Shown one piece after another: positions 10,820-21,114 of a DNA stretch of 64,000 nt. Under the pieces are notes generated by a model, which worked only from the letters and a program-made list of their open reading frames with translations, did not search any database and was not told the DNA's origin. How positions within the stretch are numbered: the first letter of the stretch is position 1; each line of letters begins with the position of its first letter. The position numbers and the translations under genes were made by a program. Origin of the DNA: Phytophthora quininea. Lineage: Eukaryota > Oomycota > Peronosporomycetes > Peronosporales > Peronosporaceae. Location of the stretch: the NCBI GenBank assembly GCA_011947345.1, contig JAAVTG010000528.1:558001-622000 (forward strand). Reading direction: 5' to 3'.

Positions 10820-11047
10820 TTATTGACCGCGGCACACGATGTTGCTTCGGTCGTATGTCATCATCTGGCCATCAAAAGTCTCGCCGGGCTTGATCAGGTA
10901 AGGCTCCGCATAGCTAATGTTGCCTGTGCTGTCGGGCCAATTGTCGTCAGGAACGGGGGTACTAAATACCATCACAGCACCAATCACAAGGGCGAGAACC
11001 GATTGAAGAAGTGTCTGTATTATTTCGTACTCGTGCTTGGAATACAA
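10820..11047 (-). pseudogene. Pectate lyase (PL3-like) N-terminal fragment
   Basis: The translation carries a hydrophobic signal-like segment (SVLALVIGAVMVFSTP), then WPDSTGNISYAEPYLIKPGE and FDGQMMTYDRSNIVCRGQ. This matches the N-terminus of secreted oomycete pectate lyases, which cleave plant pectin. The frame stops right after the CRGQ segment, and no downstream catalytic repeats are found in the following 100 bp on this strand. Only about 75 of an expected ~230 or more residues remain, so this is a truncated relic. Confidence 0.65.
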
Positions 11048-11151
11048 CTAAGCTAAAAATGAAGACCAGGAACGCTGTAGAAGAAGAGCCCACAGCGACC
11101 AAGTTGGGCGAAAGCAATTAGCAATACGGCGGTTTGTGACGGAGATCTGCC

Positions 11152-11394
11152 GTGTTTACTGTTGGTTTGGAGCAATTGTTTACAAGGATCAATACTATCC
11201 ATGCATATGCCGAGCTACTGAGATGCGTGGCTATCGCTGCCATGGCCGTATCGTCTCGAAAAGCTTTCTTCTTGAGACTTGTGATTGACCCAGCCATATC
11301 CGAAATTTCAAGTATTTGTAACGAGAGTTTGCTCGTGTTTATCACTGCTTTGGGACAATTGTTTATAAGGATCAATCGCATGCCAAGCTCCTGG
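11152..11394 (+). repeat. Imperfect in-phase direct repeat
   Basis: Two related ~60-70 bp blocks start at 11152 and 11335 (183 bp apart, a multiple of three). They share the core CAATTGTTTA(C/T)AAGGATCAAT. In the plus frame both encode similar peptides (LEQLFTRIN and LGQLFIRIN), and on the minus strand both give I-x-NNC-x-K-x(2)-(I/V)NT. This may be a relic of a repeated protein or of a mobile element. No complete gene is present. Confidence 0.55.
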
Positions 11395-11564
11395 GGTGCT
11401 CTAGGACATGCTCGTCGGACATCATTTCTACTACGCGAAAACAGTAATACAAAGGGAGCTTGCGATGACCGCCACTACTATACAAGCTGAAGATATCATC
11501 CCCGATTGGAATCGGATAGCGTTTCTGGTATCGTCTGTACATCATGAGCTCTGATACCTCGATT

Positions 11565-11645
11565 TTCGACCTTGGAAGTTGACGCTGATGTCGACATTCT
11601 AGAGGGGCTCCCCGACCCAACTTTGACCATCGACTTGTTTTAAGT
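11565..11645 (+). pseudogene. Remnant D: C-terminal scrap of the Uma2-like-signature family
   Basis: Roughly 80 bp translate as LEVDADVDILEGLPDPTLTI followed by DLF and a stop. This matches the family tail seen at 6200-6316 (LPVNAEVPGEFPDPTFTIDL) but is cut off upstream. The rest of 11395-12050 shows no gene. Confidence 0.45.
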
Positions 11646-12052
11646 GGTGGACGAGGCAACTTTGTTCGTGATCTTTAGGCGAACTCGATCCATGGCCAGT
11701 GCCAGTGCTGTTCTAGAGACAAATAAGGAGGTCGTTTAACCCGGCACAAACCCAGAACCTATCTCGACCCCGGTAAATGTCCAGCTTCACCGATGAACAT
11801 TCCACGGCAATCCCGAAGGTGTAGAATGTTGCTCTCTGATGAATTGTTTTGCGCAATATTGGTTCATTTGATCACTCAGTGGTATCTTCATCGCCCTTTT
11901 CACATAGAAAGCAACACTGGGTTTTTTTTCGGAAAACGTTTTCGTATTGAGCATGGATCGAATTGTTATTGCCTAGTGTTATCGAGCGTTCGCGATCACC
12001 TTAAACAGATCGATGGTCAGCGCTGGGTCTGAGAAATGGCCTGGAAGGTCGG
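11646..12052. other. Gene-free stretch
   Basis: About 0.4 kb with only short open frames and no recognisable motif. It is part of the decayed block between the ankyrin and claspin-like genes. Confidence 0.4.
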
Positions 12053-12390
12053 CTCCGCCCCATCTTTGCCAACCACTACCACCACCTCCCCAACCGTCTA
12101 TGTCCACCCGACTCCCATACTCACTTCAAAACCACTCCAAAAGGGGCGTAACTGCATTTCTACTGTTTCCGACCCGGTTTCATGCTCTCGCCCCGTCCAT
12201 ACCACCATGCTAAAAGGAGTCGCCCGAGTCGTTCACGACGATCGGTGGACGGTTACAGCCGGCGGGACGAAGCTTCGTTGGACAGTGACGGCAACTACTT
12301 CGACCAAGTAGAGGATGGGGACATCTCTCCCTCCGCCCCATCTTTGCCAACTACTACCACCACCTCCCCAACCGTCTATGTCCACCCGAC
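12053..12390 (+). repeat. Near-identical 60-bp direct repeats
   Basis: Blocks 12053-12112 and 12331-12390 differ at about one of 60 positions. Both run from CTCCGCCCCATCTTTGCCAA to a shared GTCTATGTCCACCCGAC end. The copies are 278 bp apart in unrelated surroundings. Their similarity argues for a recent duplication, perhaps by a mobile element. No terminal inverted repeats or transposase were found. Confidence 0.65.
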
Positions 12391-12800
12391 ATCCGATGTC
12401 GATACCGGCTGAGAAGGGAGAGACGGCGATCGAATATCCACCGACAGAATGGGTTCTGGAGAGCTCGGCAGTGATAGTCTTGGGTATTTCGGTGGTGGAG
12501 CACATTCGACGCGTGTCATGTCATCAAGCATACTAGCCATTAGACGCATTTTAGCGATCGGGCCCGTCGCTGGTAACAGTGACGGACTTGGTGCGGATGG
12601 TGGAGACAACAGCCTTGGTGGTGAGGTAGATGGACATTCGGCACGAGCCTTGCGGGCTCCGGTGCCGCGCAGATTACAGAGCCCAACAACCATAGACGAA
12701 GACTCCATTATCCGCGAAGATAATGGGTTGTGACGGCCGACACGGGAGACACGGGACCGCCCACTCAGAACGACCGGGTATTGGGATTGTGGACGGCCGT

Positions 12801-13491
12801 GCTCAGGTAACCCCAGAAGTCGGCGAGAATCGAGTTCCAGCTTGGCGGGGTCCACGATATCGGCAATCGACGCGCGTGGACTTTCATGTTCGCCGTTCAC
12901 CACTGAGTCGACGCGGAATTGACGAATCTTCATGGCGGAAGAGTTCTTGATGCACAGAGCGTATCGAATGCCAGGAAAACGACGCCACTGCTCGGTCTTG
13001 CGGTCTTGCGGTCCAACTTAGTGCAGCTCCGCGCCAGTCCGATCTCCACTTTCGTCATATGGAACTCACCCACATCCATCTCTGGAGGCATCCTCGCCTT
13101 GGCCACCCAAGCAGGGCCGTAGCTGTACGAGCGGCAAGTCGTTGCCGTTCGAGTCTCGGCCTTCCGCAAAGCATCCCCTCCACCCCGTCAAGCAGGGTAT
13201 ATCGCCGCCTTCTGTGCTCCACATTTCGCTTTGGAGGTAGAACATGACTTGGCCATCACCGTACTCCACCATATAGATCTTGCCATCGTGTCATTTCATC
13301 TGACACGACTTGATCGTTTGAGACTCCGGTGCTCGCATGAAGTGGGCCCACCCCTCGTACGTCGCTGAACACACCTCGACGCTGAAGCTACTGTCGTCTT
13401 GCTCCTGCACTTTCTCGCGCATATTCTCCCAGTTCATCCGCTGCAACGCGCGCTTGATCGTCGCCATCGCCTGCATGCAGTTCATTGTCAA
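12801..13491 (-). pseudogene. Decayed copy C of the Uma2-like-signature family
   Basis: Read on the minus strand, the copy begins MTMNCMQAMATIKRALQRMN, continues with EVCSATYEGWAHFMRAPESQ, stops, then continues DGKIYMVEYGDGQVMFYLQS and DVGEFHMTKVEIGLARSCTK. It ends with RQFRVDSVVNGEHESPRASI and LELDSRRLLGLPE at about 12801. Beyond that point the usual family tail (PDPTFTIDL) is replaced by unrelated sequence, so the 3' end is truncated or interrupted. At least three frame breaks are present. Confidence 0.55.
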
Positions 13492-13651
13492 ACGCTTTTT
13501 AAGAGAAACTGGTCAAAGTTGTTGATTTCCATAAAAATGAAGACTGAAGTTGAAGTTGTCTTGTTTGGAGTTTCACCCAATCCAAAATTGCCTCGATGTT
13601 GATTGGGCGAAATCGTTTTGGCGCGCTTTTTCGTCCTCTATTTTCCCGCCT

Positions 13652-13664
13652 CCATTTCGCAATT
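13652..13664 (+). promoter_or_regulatory. Candidate oomycete Inr+FPR start element
   Basis: CCATTTCGCAATT fits the oomycete initiator-plus-flanking pattern (TCATTYYNCWTTT) at about 11 of 13 positions. It lies 25 bp before the ATG of the claspin-like gene, a typical distance for this compact promoter type. Confidence 0.4.
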
Positions 13665-13688
13665 CGAACTCGTGTCAATTCTGCCAAG

Positions 13689-16087
13689 ATGAGCCGCGAG
13701 GAGTTGGCACTGGAGACGCAGCTGCTGCTGCAGGAGGTGGCGCAGATCACGCAGCACCAGGCGGTGGAGAGCGTGCTGGAGGACGTGAACGCGCCGCCTG
13801 AGACCGAGTTCGAGGCCGCCAAGCATGCGCTGCTGGACAAGCTCAAGCGCAAGAAGGAGGCCAGTCGCCAGCAGCGGCAGCAGCTCAACAAGCGGCGCTA
13901 CATGGGCGATGCCCCTCCCTCCACTTCCAACCCGCAGCTGTTCTCCCCTAGAAAGAAGCTGCAGGCCACTCTCAAGTTGCCGGTAGCGGTCACGGCCGCT
14001 GGGATGTCCAGGAAGAAGCAGACGATGCTGTCCAAGCTCAAGACGCAGGCCATTGGGCAGGGAGCACAGTCCAGAGCCAAGTTCTTTGGCTACAAGAGCT
14101 ACGAGGAGCAGCTACAATATCTGAATGAGATCGAGAAGCAGACGATCATGCAGGAAGAGATGAAGGAGAAGCTGCAGAAGCAGAAAGAGCAAGTGGATGC
14201 GCAGAAGGACGAGGAGATGGAAGAGGAGGATGAGGAAACGGAGGTTGTGCAAGAGGTGGTGGAGGATCACGGCGTTGAGGTTCAGGAGGATGTGGAGATG
14301 GAGGAGAGTGCAGAGCTATTGGAAGACGAAAAGCACCAATGCAGTTCCAGTTGTTGCTGCGTCTCCTGCTAAGTCACCTGCTAAGCAAGCGGCTGCGACT
14401 GAAGAACAGGACCACGAAGAACAGGACAGTGTCGTGCGTGTGAAGCGCAGAAACCGCATCCATAAGCGCGACGTCGAAGAGGAGGACGGCAACGAGGCAG
14501 ACAGCGAGCAGGACGACAAAGAGGGCGATGACGAGGCGGACGATGAAATGGAAGAAGCTACTGATGCCTCAAAGTCGGAACAACCAGCTAAACCGAAAGA
14601 CAAAGCTGCCGGTTACCGAGAATTGCTGCGTGCCGAGGCACAACAGAACCGCAAACGCAAGAGATTAGTGAAAGGTGGAGGCGACAACTTTGTAGAGTCT
14701 GAGGCCGAAGAAGACGAGGAAGAGGACGCGCTCAAAATTGGCGGACTCGGCGACTTTGGATTTGGTGTGCCCCAGGCGAAGACGCAGGAGTCAAAGGAGG
14801 CAGAGGAAGAACGCAGCGCCCTAAAACTGCGTGACGACGATCTCGACCACATTGTCGACGAGATCTCGGACGATGAACGCGCACAAGAGCAGGATCTGGA
14901 GGAGATGTTCCGTCGTGAGCAAGAAGACCAGGATCGTCAGCAAGTGAAAGAAGTCATGCGCAACGTCAAGGAAGGTTTCGGTCGCAACCGCCGTGCTTTC
15001 TCGGGTCTGCACTCTGGATCGGAAGCCCGTGGTCGCTTCAATCTGGACGAGCTGGTTGCTGCTGACGGTAGCAAGTTTGAAGCTGCTCGCCTTGGTCTGC
15101 TAGAGTCTGATGAAGAGCTTAGTGAAAATGATGACAGTAAAACCAAGAAAAAGGATGGCGAGGAGGAGGAGGAAGAGGAAGAAGACGAAGAGGCCGAGAT
15201 GGAGCGTATGCTTCGTGAACGCTTCATGAACCAGCCCAAGATCTACGTGACTTCGTCCGAGTCTGGCAGTGACGATGAAGAGGAGAATGAGGCTGCAAAG
15301 GATAAAAGTGCGGACAACGACGAGATCGAGTCTGACGAGGAGCGCGAGCGACAGCAGATGAAACTTTTCTCCGAGCGTGCTCGTATCAACCGTCGGATGC
15401 AGCGTATGAAGGATCTACAACGCCAAATTGCCATCGAGAACAACGAAGCAGATCCTGAGGCAAAGACCAAGGCGATCCCGAATGTTTTGTTGGACGAAGA
15501 TGAGGACTCGCAGGAGCTGATGCACCTGCTCAACCGAACTGATGTTGAGGCTGTTTCTAGCAACAACGCACCCAACGCTGCTTCACAGAAGAAACCTCGG
15601 ACAGATCGTTCCCGTCCGAAACTTGGCCGGTTCAACTCGTATGGCGGCATCACTTCCTCATCCCGCGGATCGTCATCTTTCAGCCGTGTCATCGGACACT
15701 GCAAGTTGTTCAGCGCCAGTTCGGTAAGGCTGCAGATTTGCTGAAATGGTAGCGAATTCATGCTAACTACTTTATTGTTGCTGTCTACAGAGCGGTGGCG
15801 CACCTTCCAAGGGCTTCGTGTTCACGTCGTTCAGCTCGGACAGGACGGAACAAGAGGGTGACGAAAATGCAGCTCCCAATAATGACACAGCCATGTCTGC
15901 CGCTCGTCCTGACCTCGGAAAGAGCAAGAGCTGGAGTCAATCCACTCAGTCGTCTTCCAAACGCCGAGGTGCTCCTGGTGACAAGGCTGCTGCGTCCAAC
16001 AAGAAGCGCAAGATCGGTGGCCTCTTTTCCGTGCTGTCGTCGTACCAATGCGTCTCCAGCACGAGCCAAAGTCAGAGTCAAGAGTAG
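13689..16087 (+). CDS. CLSPN: Claspin/Mrc1-like replication checkpoint mediator
   Basis: A long, very acidic and Lys/Arg-rich protein with many coiled, unstructured stretches. The C-terminal arrangement supports claspin: SGGAPSKGFVFTSFSSD, an acidic spacer, then KKRKIGGLFSVLSSYQ, matching the order of the animal claspin tail. Claspin/Mrc1 travels with the replication fork and relays ATR-type checkpoint signals. The middle has RLGLLESDEELSENDD and SGSDDEEENEAAKD, candidate CK2 sites (inference). A 67-bp intron lies at 15724-15790. One base is missing at about 14329-14332 (AAAA run): the first frame ends in a Cys/Ser-rich nonsense tail while the second picks up at KSTNAVPVVAASPAK. The start MSREELALET follows an Inr-like element; an upstream in-frame ATG at 13596 lies before that element. 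Identity is moderate because low-complexity sequence dominates. Confidence 0.6.
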
Positions 16088-16203
16088 AGCGCATTCCTTT
16101 TAACTATCTAAATGTGCGTGTTGTTCAAACTAAAGGGCAACTTGCTCACAAGTCGCAGATTTTTGTTCACACGTCACAGATTTTGAACGACAGTGACGTG
16201 GCA

Positions 16204-17667
16204 ATGAGCTCTTCGCGAAGACGCTCCCGGAGCGATACCGCGCCAGGTAAGGGCGTTAATATCGGGTCACTGCTCTTGCTAGTGGGCGGTCTATTGGCTG
16301 TGGCCGCCGCGGTGCTTGCTCGCCTCGGCTTCACGGGACGAGACCACGTGGTAGGCATCGACTTAGGCACGACGTACTCGGTAGTGGCGATCTCCCAGAA
16401 GAACGACGTGGCTGCGATCGCTGACGCTGAGGGCCATGTGCTAGTGCCATCCACTGTGGCTTTCCTTCCACAAGGAGGTGATTATATACGTGTTACCTTG
16501 CATTGTGGCGAAAACTTATAACATTATGATGACAGAACTACGTGTCGGCCGGAAGGCTCGGGAGCATCGCATGAAGGACCCCAAGCATACTGTTTTCAAC
16601 GCCAAACGCTTCATTGGTCGAAGGTGAGAAGGTCCGGCAATTATTTCCGGCTCCAATGCTGACGATAACATTGTTAACGAATTTGACGCAGCTTCGAAGA
16701 CGTTATGAGCTCGGAAGTCGATTCAAACGGCGTCACGCCGTACGAGTTTTCCGTTAAGGCTGTCCAAGACGACGTGGACGACGGTGTGTGTTTCGGTGTG
16801 GATGTGTCTGGTCATTCTAGCTGCATCTCACCTGTCGAGATCGGTAGTGCTGTGGTCCGCCATCTCCGGTCGATGGCGCACGAGTTCGTTGGCCACGACC
16901 AGATCACAAAAGCTGTCATTGCTGTTCCCGTCGACTTCAATGCCCGGCAGCGGGATGCAACTGTAGCAGCCTTTCGATCTGCGGGACTCGAAGTATCCCG
17001 AGTGCTTGAAGAACCTACAGCGGCAGCAATCGCGTACGGTCTGCACCAGGACCCGAATGTGAGCTTCCTCCTTGTGTTTGACTTTGGCGGAGGTACACTG
17101 GATGTTTCGCTCTTGTTTGCGCGAAATGGGGCCATCAGCGTTCTTGATACACTTGGAGATAATCACCTCGGCGGCGAAGATCTAGACGAGAAGCTGGCTG
17201 CGTGGCTGAAGAAACAGTTTGAAGCACAGCTCGCCTCCACAATTACATCTCGTGGAACGGAAGTGGACGCCGAAGATTACGAAGATAATGGCGAGGAGCC
17301 ACCGTGTACACTTGCTGGTGTTCGATACGCTGCCGAGTTTTTGAAGAGAAAGCTGACCGATTCCTCTGTTGCCACTGCTTCATGCACTAGAGCAAACACC
17401 AGAGTTGACGTGAAGATGACGCGTCTTCAATTTGAGGAAGTGTGTGGATCGCTACTTGAACGCACGATGACCCCTGTTCGTGAAGTACTCCAAGCGAACA
17501 ACATGGAGACTGAGGAAATCGATGCGGTGGTACTCGTTGGCGGGTCTTCTAGAATACCATGGGTGCGTAAGACTCTCACCGACATGTTCCAGGGCCGTGC
17601 ACCCCTCTCGGACATTGACCCCGATCTCGCTGTGGCGTACGGAGCTGCTCGAACTTGGACTAGATAG
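16204..17667 (+). CDS. HSPA13: HSPA13/STCH-like ATPase-only Hsp70 with N-terminal membrane anchor
   Basis: Three exons (16204-16477, 16536-16623, 16692-17667) give 445 residues. A basic N-terminus and one hydrophobic helix (GSLLLLVGGLLAVAAAVLAR) precede the Hsp70 ATPase domain, which has all landmarks: GIDLGTTYSVVAI, KRFIGR, EEPTAAAIAYGLHQ, VFDFGGGTLDVSLL and VLVGGSSRIPWVRK. The protein ends right after DPDLAVAYGAAR, so the peptide-binding domain and lid are absent, as in the microsomal Hsp70 STCH/HSPA13. It probably sits at the ER membrane with the ATPase in the lumen (inference from topology). The last residues TWTR could be a one-base slip of the usual AARTLD ending. The gene is convergent with EMC2. 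Confidence 0.85.
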
Positions 17668-17794
17668 CGGTAGATATCAATCAATAGAGGCTGGTAATAT
17701 GCACAGAGTCAACCAAAAACGGGGTAGTGCATCTCATATTCCTTCTGCAGTGGCACTCTTCTCTCAAACACTCGCTTAGTCTCTAACAACGCGT

Positions 17795-18928
17795 CTACAG
17801 CGCCTCGATCGCAGTTTGGGCTACAAGCGAAAACGAAGCAGATCGTTAGTCCCAAGTAGCAATATCCGAGCTGCAAATCGCCTACCAATGTCGGCGAGGT
17901 CAGGGAAGCGTTCGACGCGTAAAAGTCTTGAATATAGTTGAGCGCAAACTTCTGCAGCCGTTCGTTAATACCATCATCGTCCTGGTCGGCGCGGTAGCCT
18001 CGCGAAGCGGCAATGGCTTTGTGCAAGACACCAGAGCAAGGTACGCGCGCATGTTCTTCTCCTTGTTCAGCTCGACCGAGTGTGCGTAGTGCTTGCGCGC
18101 CGTCAACAAGTTGTCCAAACCACCGATCGTCGAGTAGATCTAAGCACCAAAATTCTGGTTAACATTATGTCCTGTAAATCTTCAACAGTCTACGTACATC
18201 CGCCAAACGGCTGTGGAAGATGGAGTCCATGGGATTCAGCAGCACCAGCTCCTCGTAGCAAAAGGCAGCGTACTTGTACGCGCCCATCGACAGATAGGTC
18301 TCTCCCAGCTCCGTCCACTAAACAGCGTCCCAATCAGCAACAGAAGTCCACAATAAAATACCACTACGTACAGCAGCCAGGTCCGTGCCAAAGTTCCGCA
18401 GGAACTCGTTGAGTGCCGTGATCACATCGGCCGTCTTCTTCTGGGCCTTGAGCACCGCGATCTTTCGCTTAAGTACCAATGCATTGGCCGGGTTGGCCTC
18501 CAGCAGCTCGTCGTACAGCGCCAGAGCCTTGGCGAACTCCCCGCGCTGCTCAAACTGCATACCCTGCAGTCTGGCCACGCGGGAGCTGCCTGGGAACTTG
18601 TTCTGCAGGGCCTTCAGACATGTCTAGCATAAGTCACAGCCAACAAGACCAGGTTACTGTCAGCAGTTAAATATTATTGTTAAAGCTGATGTTACCTCGG
18701 CCAGCTCGTCGTCGTGGGTGTCCAGCGCCGCAATGAACGTCTGCTCGTACACGGTCCACGCGTCGTCCCCCAGGCCCCAGCTGTGCTTGCTCAGCAGTAG
18801 CTTCCCCACCATCGCCACGGCCTGCGGCTCGCGCACCTTCTCCTTGCGCACAGCTGCAGCAGCTCCAGGCAGCGGTCGCGCGCCCCGCTCTGCTGCGCCA
18901 GCGCCAGCTTGTGCTCGAACTCGCCCAT
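17795..18928 (-). CDS. EMC2: ER membrane protein complex subunit 2 (TPR protein)
   Basis: Five exons can be read: 18928-18696, 18623-18372, 18317-18198, 18139-17886 and 17820-17795. The TPR core is clear: RLQGMQFEQRGEFAKALALY, LLEANPANALVLKRKIAVLK, then WTELGETYLSMGAYKYAAFC with YEELVLLNP, and an exon with GGLDNLLTARKHYAHSVELN. These match EMC2, a soluble subunit on the cytosolic face of the EMC insertase for tail-anchored and multipass proteins. Three apparent one-base deletions occur: about 18846, about 18030 and about 17911. Restoring the last gives an ending DIAQTAIEAL before the stop. An Inr-like CCATTTTTGAC lies just upstream of the ATG. The number of breaks in such a conserved gene points to assembly errors. 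Confidence 0.85.
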
Positions 18929-19508
18929 AGCTCGATGACGATGTCAAAAATGGAGGATACGGCGAAAACTCGCTTGTGGAATGCCTACGGCAGGGAATAA
19001 AGGCAACTTGGTCGGCTCCAAACCGTTCCTTCGGTTGTGGACAACGCCGTCAGCGGAGTGCGTGAAGAGTATGCATGCATTGGACACATCCACTCTAAAG
19101 GCTTTATCGTTCGAAGTAATGCAGCACCTTGGTTGTGTTCAAGTGGACTGCTCGGTTTCCAGCGAAAACTCGTAGAACCTGGCGACACTGAACGCCTCAG
19201 GCCGACTGCTACAAGACTTTTCTCCATACGACTTGAGCAAGCTGAGATCGTGGTGATCTCCATCTTGGCAAGCATCAAGACCATCTTGGCAAGCATCTTG
19301 GTCCAAGCCGTTGCATCTCGAGCCGAAGAGCGCCTTCGCCGGAGCCACAATCCATTTGACCACCTGGCGTGCAAAATCCAGACGGTCTCCGCTCCGGTTT
19401 TCGCCTCGAGAGACAAGTCAGTTTGTGCCAGTGCAATCCGAGGAGCTGGCAGCACCGGCTCCGACTCGACCGTTTGACAGCACACTCGGCGCCATCCCGA
19501 GGCGAGCG
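18929..19508. promoter_or_regulatory. Divergent intergenic region with a small direct repeat
   Basis: About 0.58 kb between EMC2 and the first Cys-rich membrane protein. Two direct copies of CCATCTTGGCAAGCATC lie at about 19260-19300. Open frames cross the region but show no recognisable motif. A missing upstream exon (signal peptide) of the Cys-rich gene could lie here. Confidence 0.4.
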
Positions 19509-20750
19509 ATGGCGTCGTCCGAATTGCGCAGTAGCTCCAGCAGCAACTCCAGCAGCAACTCTAGCAGCGTCCTGGACAGCCGAGACCGCGACATTGACCG
19601 GTCCAGCAGCTCCTCCCATGAGCTCGGCGACAGCTCCGTCGGCTCCGCCGTCATCAATGGGCCGTACCGCGTAGGCAACTCGGAGGCGGACACGTGCAGC
19701 TACCACGCCGTTCAGGAAGGAGCGTCCTGCCGCAAGCCACGCACCTGCTACGAATGTCTGAACAACGACATTCCCGGCTCCAGTGCCGGCTGCCTGTTGG
19801 CGCCGTCGGGTTTCTGCGAGGACATGTCCAGCTACGAGTACAATCTGGACTACCGACGTAATACGACGGGCGAGGACTTGGAGCTCACGGGCTGGTACAA
19901 CTACTTCCCGTCGGTGAACGCGACCTACTGCGAGCCCACGGACGCCGCGTGCGTCTTGTGCGACGAACTGGTGAACAACGGCAGCTTGGGGCAGGCCTCC
20001 CACTACGGGTACAAGACGGAGAATGTGTCGACCGAAGTGGAGCGGCAGTTCTGTATCGGCAGTAGCGGATGCGTGTGCGTCATGGCCTGCGAGACCGACA
20101 ACTGGGAAGCCAACATGCCTGCGGAGTGCGACGCCAACGGCAGCGATTCCAAGGGCAGCGACTCGTCCACGAGCGCCACCAGCTACAGCACCATGCTCAT
20201 TTTCTACCTCGTCCTGCAGGTGACGCTGCTGGCTGTCTTCATGTACAAACGTGGCCTGTGCAGACGGTTAGGCGGGAGTCGGCCGCCAGTGCGCGCGGAA
20301 GGACCGTACAACAACGTAAACGCCATCTCATCTCCATCCAACCGGCTAAGACTTTCAGGCTGGAAGGCGATGCAAAACACGCTGATCGAGCGCGAGAAGA
20401 AGCAGCGCGCTAATCAAATGCCGCAGTACATGGCGTCGCCTCGAGTCGAGGGCGCAGTGGAGGCGACTGCAGCGAGCGATGGTCCACCGTCGCCAACGGA
20501 GTCGACTCAGAATAGTGAGAGTGTCCGCGCTGCCTACGAGCAGGTCCGAGACGACCCGAATGGTGTGTCGCCTAGCACAGAGCGACGTAGCAGGCGTGCA
20601 TCGAGCACAGACGGACCCGATCAAGTTGCAGACGAAATCGTCATGGTGGCAAGTTCGTACGAGGAAAATGCTGCCACCGACGAATCCAGTCGAGGACAGC
20701 GCGCGTCTTCTGGGGTCGCAATGCTGGAAGCGCGCAGAGGTGTTGTATAG
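19509..20750 (+). CDS. Cys-rich single-pass membrane protein, paralog 1
   Basis: The ectodomain has a Ser-rich start (SSSSSNSSSNSSSV) followed by a conserved Cys pattern: DTCSYHAVQEGASCRKPRTC, YECLNND, GCLLAPSGFCEDM, NATYCEPTDAACVLC and FCIGSSGCVCVMACE. One hydrophobic helix (MLIFYLVLQVTLLAVFMY) leads into a basic cytoplasmic tail with NRLRLSGWKAMQNTLIEREK. Family and function are unknown; the layout suggests a surface receptor or adhesion protein. I chose ATG 19509 (MASSELRSSSS); no signal peptide follows it, so the true start may be in an upstream exon. A paralog with the same Cys pattern and juxtamembrane motif lies next to it at 21115-22020. Confidence 0.7.
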   Translation: MASSELRSSSSSNSSSNSSSVLDSRDRDIDRSSSSSHELGDSSVGSAVINGPYRVGNSEADTCSYHAVQEGASCRKPRTCYECLNNDIPGSSAGCLLAPSGFCEDMSSYEYNLDYRRNTTGEDLELTGWYNYFPSVNATYCEPTDAACVLCDELVNNGSLGQASHYGYKTENVSTEVERQFCIGSSGCVCVMACETDNWEANMPAECDANGSDSKGSDSSTSATSYSTMLIFYLVLQVTLLAVFMYKRGLCRRLGGSRPPVRAEGPYNNVNAISSPSNRLRLSGWKAMQNTLIEREKKQRANQMPQYMASPRVEGAVEATAASDGPPSPTESTQNSESVRAAYEQVRDDPNGVSPSTERRSRRASSTDGPDQVADEIVMVASSYEENAATDESSRGQRASSGVAMLEARRGVV

Positions 20751-21114
20751 AGGAAGAGCTAGAGCAGAAGTTTTGGAAACGATAAGTTATCAGGCCGCGG
20801 ACGCACGACTCGACCTGCAAAAAGGGCTCGTTGACGCAATGTGTCAGAAAAACAGGTATATTTCAAACTGCGCTTGGCCAATCACGTCATTTACAGCCGC
20901 TTTTCAGCCAATCCAATCGCCCACTGTGATTGCTCCGTCCTGGCTCAAACTTCGCACTCGACCTGGCCAAGGTCCCACCCGGCGATCAGATGCGCGAAGA
21001 TAGCAGTCTACTGCCTGCCCAACGTGCCATTTTTTGTCTTCGCTCCGTGCTGACTGCAAGTCCCGACCGAAGCTCATCAGCTCCGCAGTCGTAGTCCGTC
21101 GTCCAGGCCCGCAG

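Noticed and set aside
12376..12800. Minus-strand frame continuing from copy C (Pro/Ser/Arg-rich)
   Set aside because: Its composition changes abruptly after LLGLPE and does not match the family tail; probably chance read-through into unrelated sequence.
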